In this document: positions 1 through 6,900 of the stretch, piece after piece | Layout of the letters: every line of letters begins with the position of its first letter | How positions within the stretch are numbered: position 1 is the first letter of the stretch | Assembly (NCBI GenBank): GCA_032111745.1 | Contig: JAULUH010000047.1 | Location: forward strand, 1 to 8,029 | DNA: 8,029 nt | Direction: 5' to 3' | Source of the DNA: JAULUH01 sp032111745 | GTDB taxonomy: Bacteria > Chloroflexota > Anaerolineae > JAAEKA01 | Notes under the pieces: model-generated | Told to the model about the DNA's origin: nothing | The model's database searches: none | What the model saw: only the letters and a program-made list of their open reading frames with translations | Made by a program: the position numbers and the translations under genes

Positions 1-960
1 CCCGATCACCACGTCCTCCTGCTCACCCTCCACCACATCGCCGCCGACGGCTGGTCCCTCGCCCTGCTCACCCGCGAGCTCTCCAGCCTCTACGGCCACT
101 TCGCCGCAGCCCTGCCCCTCCGCCTGCCCGACCTGACCCTCCAGTACGCCGACTTCGCCACCTGGCAACGCTCCTGGCTTCACGCCGCCGACCATCACGG
201 CTCCTCCCCCTTCGACCGCCAGCTCAGCTTCTGGCAGCAGCAGCTCGATGGCCTCCCGCCCCTGCTCGACCTCCCCACCGACCGCCCCAGGCCCCCCGTC
301 AAGTCCTCCCGCGGCGCCACCCTGACCTTCGACCTCCCCGGCGCACTGGTCGACCAGCTGCGCCGCCTCGCCCGCCAGGAGGATGCCACCCTCTTCATGA
401 CCCTCCTGGCTGCCTTCCAGGCCCTCCTCTTCCGCTACTCCGGCCAGCCCGACTTCGCCGTCGGCACCGCCGTCGCCAACCGCCCCTTGCCGGAGACCGA
501 ACCCCTGATCGGCTTCTTCGCCAACACCTTGCCCATCCGCGCCGACCTCTCCGGCCCCCCCTCCTTCCGCGAGCTCCTGCAGCGCGTCCGCTCCTCCACC
601 CTCGACGCCCTGGCTCACCAGGACCTCCCCTTCGAGGCCCTGGTCGACGCGCTGCACCTCGAGCGCAGCCTGGCCTACGCGCCCGTCTTCCAAGTGATGT
701 TCTCGCTGCAGGAGAACCCAGCCCAGGCCCTGCAGCTGCCCGGAGTGGTGGCTCGACAGCTGCCAGTGGACACAGGCGCGGCCCGGGTCGACCTGGTGAT
801 GCTGTTGTTCGAGGGCGATGCTTTGGGCGGAGCCCAGGCCGGGATATCGGGCCTGTTGGAGTACAGCACGGACCTGTTCGACGCCGGCACCATGGTGCGC
901 CTGGTGGGGCACTTCCAGGCCATCTTGGAGGCCATCGCCGGCAATCCGGAGCAGGGGGTG
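1..960 (+). other. Condensation domain C1 (5'-truncated), LCL-like
   Basis: Joins the upstream peptidyl-S-PCP donor to the aminoacyl group on PCP1. The window opens inside the domain: the catalytic HHxxxDG motif reads HHIAADGWS at residues 11-19 (His12 is the expected catalytic histidine). It is followed by YADFATWQR (C4), IGFFANTLPIR (C5), HQDLPFEALV (C6) and a C7-like stretch ending PVFQVMF. Compared with C2, about 120 N-terminal residues lie outside the window. A slightly long loop (about residues 60-75) precedes the QLSFW segment. The part up to about base 660 uses C-ending codons far more than the rest of the gene: by hand count 25 CTC against 15 CTG for Leu, and 12 of 14 Ser codons are TCC. 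The LCL subtype is inferred from motif style only, because the informative N-terminal motif is missing. Confidence 0.95.
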
Positions 961-3900
961 GCCAGACTGCCCTTGTTGCCGGCGGCGGAGCGACAACAGC
1001 TCCTGAGAGCGTGGAACGCCACGCAGCGCGACTACCCGCGGCAGGCGACCTTGCAAGGGCTGTTCGAGGCCCAGGCCGCGGCTACACCGGATGCGATGGC
1101 AGTGGCATGGAATGCACGGGACCTGGAACAGCGCGGGGTTCACGAGGGTGAGGGCGCTGGGCCTGCGGTGCTGAGCTACGACATGTTGAACCGGCGGGCC
1201 AACCAACTGGCCCATGCGCTCAACAGGATGGCAGGACTGGAGCAGCGGCGGGACAACAACGATGGCAGCCTGCCGGCGGTGGGAGTGCTGCTGGAGCGCT
1301 CGCCCGAAATGGTCTCGGCCATGGTAGGCATCGTCAAGGCGGGCGCGGGCTACGTTCCCCTTGATCCCACGTACCCGCCGGAGCGGGTGCGGCTGATGGT
1401 GCGAGACGCTCAGCTGCGGGCGGTAATAACGACGCAGTCGCTGGCGGAGCATTTTGGGCTAATGGATTGGCCCGGGCCGGCGCCTATGGCCACGATGCTG
1501 CTGGACGCGGACGAGGAGAGACTTGCCGCGGAACCGGAGCACAATCCGACACAGCTGGCGACGGCGGATGACCTGGCCTACGTCATCTATACCTCCGGCT
1601 CCACGGGCCTGCCTAAGGGGGTGGCTGTACCCCAGCGAGCGGTGGTGCGGCTGGTGTGTAACACCGACTATATCCGCCTCAGGCCCGGGGACCGGATAGC
1701 CCAGGCGTCCAATGCTTCGTTCGACGCGGCAACGTTCGAGGTTTGGGGGGCGCTGTTGAACGGCGCCACCCTGGTGGGCATCTCCAGAGAGGTGGTGCTG
1801 TGGCCGCGGCAGCTGGGAGCGCGGCTGCGGGAGCTCGAGATCACGACCTTGTTCGTGACCACAGCACTCTTCAACCAGGTAGCGCGGGAGGTCCCGGAGG
1901 CCTTTGGCGGGTTGCGAGAGCTGTTATTTGGGGGTGAGGCGGCGGATCCCCGGATGGTGCGGGCGGTGCTGGCGGCGGGCAAGCCAGAGCGCCTGTTGCA
2001 CGTTTACGGACCCACCGAGGCCACCACCTTTACCACCTGGGAGGCGGTAGACCGCGTCCCGGCGGAGGCAACCACTGTGCCCATTGGCCGGCCGGTCGCC
2101 AACACCGAGGTGTACGTGATGGACGAGCAGCAGGAGCCGGTGCCTCCGGGTATCCCGGGAGAGCTGTACATCGGCGGCGATGGCCTGGCGCTAGGCTATT
2201 TAGGGCGGGCGGACCTGACCGCAGAGCGTTTCGTGCCCAATCCGTTTGGGGGAGGGATTGACGCTGCGGCGCTCCGCCTGTATCGCACGGGCGACCTGGT
2301 GCGGACCCTGGCCGACGGCCGCATCGAGTTCCTCGGCCGGCTGGACAACCAGGTCAAGCTGCGCGGGTTCCGGGTAGAGCCGGGCGAGGTGGAGGCTTGC
2401 CTGGTGCAGCACCCGAGGGTATCCCAGGCTGCAGTCGTCGTGGCGCAGGACACAGTCGCGGGGCCACGACTGGTGGCCTGTGTGGTGGCACAGCCTCAAG
2501 AGGGAGAGGACGGGGCCGCGCTGAGCCCGGCGGCACTGCGGGACTACTTGCGCTCGAGGCTGCCGGACCACATGATCCCGGCAGCGTTCGCAGTGCTTGA
2601 GGCCATGCCGCTGACCGCCAGCGGCAAGGTTGATCGGCCGGCCCTGGCGGAGGTGGCGGCCACAGCCCAGCGCACAGCAGCAGCCGATGCCGCCTACGTA
2701 GCGCCGCGTTCGCCGGTGGAAGAGCTGGTGGCGCAGGCCTGGCGGGAGGTATTGGGAAGCCCGCGGGTGGGAGTCCACGACGACTTCTTTGCCGTGGGCG
2801 GCAACTCCCTGTTGGCGACCCAGGTGATGTCGCGGCTGCGCGGCCTCTTTGGCGTGGAGCTGGCGCTGCGCGAGCTGTTCGAAGAACCGACGGTGGCGGG
2901 GTTGGCCGGCCGGTTGCAGGAGGCGCTGGCGGGACCGGAGCCTTCCCGGCCCGCTCCGGCGGCCATCCCGGCGACGGCGGCGAGTGGCCGGGCCCCGTTA
3001 TCCTTTGCCCAGCAACGGCTGTGGTTCCTCGACCAGCTGGAGCCGGGCAGCCTGGCCTACACCGTGCCGCTCATGGTTCGCCTGAGCGGGAACCTGGACG
3101 TCGCGGCGCTGGAGCGCAGCCTCAAGGCCATCGTGCGGCGGCACGCGGCGCTGCGCACGCGCTACGTGGTGGAGGGGGGCGCACCGTTGCAGGTGGTGGA
3201 CGAGCAGGCGACCCTGGAGCTGCCTGTCACCGACGTGCAGGAGCTGGCCGGCCCGGGGAGAGACCTGGAGGCCATCGCGCAGGAGCTGGTGGCGGCCGAG
3301 GCGCGGCGGCCCTTCGACCTGGCGCGAGGGCCGCTGCTGCGGGCCCGGGTGTTACGCCTCGCCGAGGACCAGCACCTGGTAGTGCTGATGATGCACCACA
3401 TCGCCTGCGACGGGTGGTCACTGGGGGTGCTGGTGCGAGAGCTGGTGGCGCACTACCGGGCCTATCGCCGCGGCCAGCCGGGCGCGTCGCTGCCGGAGTT
3501 GCCCATCCAGTACGCGGACTTCGCGGCCTGGCAGCGGCAGTGGCTGGCGGGGGGAGGGCTGGAGCGGCAGCTGGCCTACTGGCGGGAGCAGCTGCGGGGC
3601 CCGATCGCGGCGTTAGAGCTGCCGGCTGATCGACCGCGGCCGGCCATCCAGACCTATCATGGTGCCCGGCACACCTTTGTACTACACGAAGCATTGACAC
3701 AGGCCCTCCACCTGCTGAGCCAGGCCCAGGGGGCCACGCTGTTCATGACCCTGCTGGCCGCCTTCCAGGCCCTGCTGCAGCGGCACACCGGGCAGACCGA
3801 CATCTGCGTCGGGACGCCGATAGCCAACCGTAACCGCCAGGAGATCGAGGACCTGATCGGCGTGTTCATCAACACCCTGGTGATGCGCGGGGACCTGTCG

Positions 3901-6900
3901 GGCAATCCCACCTTCACCGAACTCGTGCAGCGGGTGCGCCACACTGCGTTGAACGCCTATGCGAACCAGGACCTGCCTTTCGAACACCTGGTGGACGAGC
4001 TGGCGCCGGAGCGGGACCTGAGCCGGTCCCCCCTGTTCCAGGTGCTGTTCGTGCTACAGAACGCGCCGATGGAGCCGCTGAGCCTGCCGGGGCTGGTGGC
4101 GGCACCGGCCGAGGTCGACACCGGGACGGTGAAGTTCGACCTGACCCTGTCCATGGAGCAGCGGGAGGGCAGGCTGGTGGGGTCGGTGGGTTACAATACC
4201 GACCTATTCGATGCGGCGACCATCGAGGGCATGTTCGAGCGCTTCGGCGTGATGCTGCAGGGCGTCGTGGCCGACCCGGAGACCCGGCTGGCGGCGCTGC
4301 CGGTGCTGGCAGAAACGGACGAGCGGCGGCTGCGTTCGTGGGGGCGCACAGCAGCGCCAGGTGGAGCGCTGGTGCCGGTGCATGAACGCTTCCGGAGGCA
4401 GGCGGCGCGCAGGCCGGACGCCGTGGCCGTGGTGGGGAATGGTGTGGCCTGGCGCTACGGTGAGCTGGAGGCGCGGGCGAACCAGGTGGCCCACTTCCTG
4501 CGCAGCTTGGGGGCCGGCCCGGAGACGCCGGTGGGGCTACTCGTGACGCGGTCGCCGGCGATGCTGGCCGGGCTGCTGGGTATTCTGAAGGCGGGTGCCG
4601 CTTACGTGCCGCTGGACCCCAGCTACCCGGGGGAGCGGCTGGCCCTGATGATTGCGGACTCTGGGACGCGGATCGTGCTGACCGAGGAGCCACTGCGGCC
4701 GCAACTGCTCGGAGCGAAGGGGACGGAGCCGCCCAAAGTGGTGTGCCTGGACTTAGACGGGGGGGAGTTGGCGCGGATGCCGGTCACAGCGCCGGAGCAG
4801 CGGGCTGGCCTGGGCAACCTGGCCTACGTGATCTACACCTCGGGCTCGACAGGGCGGCCCAAGGGCGTGGCGGTGGAGCACGGGGCGCTGGCCAACTACA
4901 CGACAGCGGCGGCCCGTATGTTCGAGCTGACGGGGCGGGATCGCGTGCTGCAATTCGCCTCCATCAGCTTCGACGCCGCGGCCGAGGAGATATTCCCGGC
5001 ACTGGCCCGGGGGTCCATGCTGGTCCTGCGCGACGACGACATGGTGAGCTCGGTGCCGGCCTTCCTGGCAGCCAGCCGCAGAGGCGGCATTACAGTGTGG
5101 GATCTGCCCACTGCATATTGGCACCAGGTGGTGGCCGAGATGGCGCGCGGGGACCTGCGCCTGCCCGAGGCGCTGCGCCTGGTGATCCTGGGGGGCGAGC
5201 GGGCCGCAACCGAGCGGCTGGCCCAGTGGCAGCGGCTGGCCGGGGAAGGGGTGCGGCTATGGAATACCTACGGGCCGACCGAGGCCACCATCGTGGCGAC
5301 GGCTGGTGAGCTGCGGGGATGGGCCGGCCAGGGCCGGGAAGTACCCATCGGGCGGCCGGCGCCGGGGGTGGAGGTGCAGGTGGTAGACCAGGACATGCGC
5401 CTGGTGCCGCCGGGGGTGGCGGGCGAACTATGCATTGGCGGCAGGGGCGTAGCGCGCGGCTACCTGCGTGACCCCGGCCTGACCGCGGCGCGGTTCGTGC
5501 CGGCAGAGGCGCTGGAAGGCGGCAAGGTCGCCCGGCGGCTCTTCCGGACGGGAGACCGGGTGCGGTGGCGGGCGGACGGGCAGCTGGAATTCCTCGGCCG
5601 GCTGGACCAGCAGGTTAAAGTCCGCGGCTTCCGGGTGGAGCCCGGCGAGGTAGAGGCTGCGCTGGTGCGGCATCCCGGCGTGCGCGAGGCAGCGGTGGTG
5701 GCGCGGCCGGATGCAGCAGGCGAAGCGCGGCTGGTGGCGTACGTAGTGCCGGCGCGAGGGCTTGCGCCGGACAGCGGGGAGCTGCGCGCATACCTGGGCA
5801 GACTCCTGCCGCCTTACATGGTGCCGGCGGCCTTCGTAGCCGTGGCGGGGTTGCCGTTGACCCCGGCGGGCAAGCTGGATGTGCGCAGCCTGCCGGCACC
5901 GGACGGGACGCGCCCGACGCTGGCAAAGGAATACGAGCCCCCAAGAAATGCGCTGGAGGCAGCGCTGGTGGCCATGTGGCACGATCTGCTGGGAGTGCAG
6001 CAGGTCGGAATTCACGACAGCTTCTTCGAGCTGGGTGGGGATTCGTTGCGGGCTGCGGTGTTCATCAACCGCCTGCAAAGTGCGCTGCAGGCCGTGATCT
6101 ACGTGGTGGTGCTATTCGACGCCACGACTATCGCGGAGCTGGCTGCGTATATGGCCGAGCATTACGGGCCCGAGGTAGCGCGATGGTTGGGAGAGGACGG
6201 CGTCGTAGGGGTACGAGGGCCGGCTGACGAACTACGACGGCCGGCGACACTGGTGGATGCGGGCCTGGTGGCCGAGGCTCGCGGGCTGCTGGCGGCGATG
6301 GAGCCGGATGAGAGTGCGGAGCGCACGTATTTGAGAGGGCTGGCGGGCAAGAACCCTCCGGCTGCGTTCATCCTATCGACGCCGCGGTCCGGTTCGACCC
6401 TGCTACGGGTGATGCTCTCGGGTCACCCGCGGCTATTTGCGCCGCCTGAGCTGGCCCTGCTATCGTTCCAGACCCTGCGCGCGCGTGCAGCACGGTTTAC
6501 GGCCCGGGATGCAGGGTGGCTGGAGGGTGCACTGCGGGCCATCATGGAGCTACAACAGTGCAGCCTGGAGGAAGCCAGGCAGCTCATGACGGCCTTTGAG
6601 GCCGCAGGAACGACGACCCAGACCTTCTACGGCACATTGCAGGACTGGGCAGGGAATCGGCTGTTAGTGGACAAAACCACGTTGTATGCGACCAGTCTGC
6701 AGACCCTGCAGCGTGGAGAAGCATTCTTCGAGGCGCCGCTGTACATTCAGCTGGTGCGGCAGCCGGCAGGCATGATTCAATCATACATCCACAGCAACCT
6801 GGACCAGGTGTTCGGGCATGGGCTGCCCTATGAGGTACGGACCAAGGCCGAGGTGTTGTGGCTACTCTGTAACCAGAACATCCAGCGCTTCTTCGACGGC

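Noticed and set aside
2647..2994. Possible epimerase or other tailoring domain near PCP1
   Set aside because: The stretch only has room for the carrier domain and a Pro/Ala-rich linker, and C2 has LCL-type motifs.
3021..3629. Plus-strand open frame of 202 residues in another phase
   Set aside because: Gly/Ala/Arg-rich product overlapping C2, whose conserved motifs are in phase 1.
3914..4693. Minus-strand open frame of 259 residues
   Set aside because: It is Pro/Ala/Ser/Arg-rich with no recognisable motif and lies opposite the C2 and A2 coding sequence. Long antisense frames are expected in GC-rich genes.
5428..6078. Minus-strand open frame of 216 residues
   Set aside because: Low-complexity His/Arg/Gln/Pro composition opposite A2 and PCP2, which carry clear core motifs on the + strand. 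A shadow frame.
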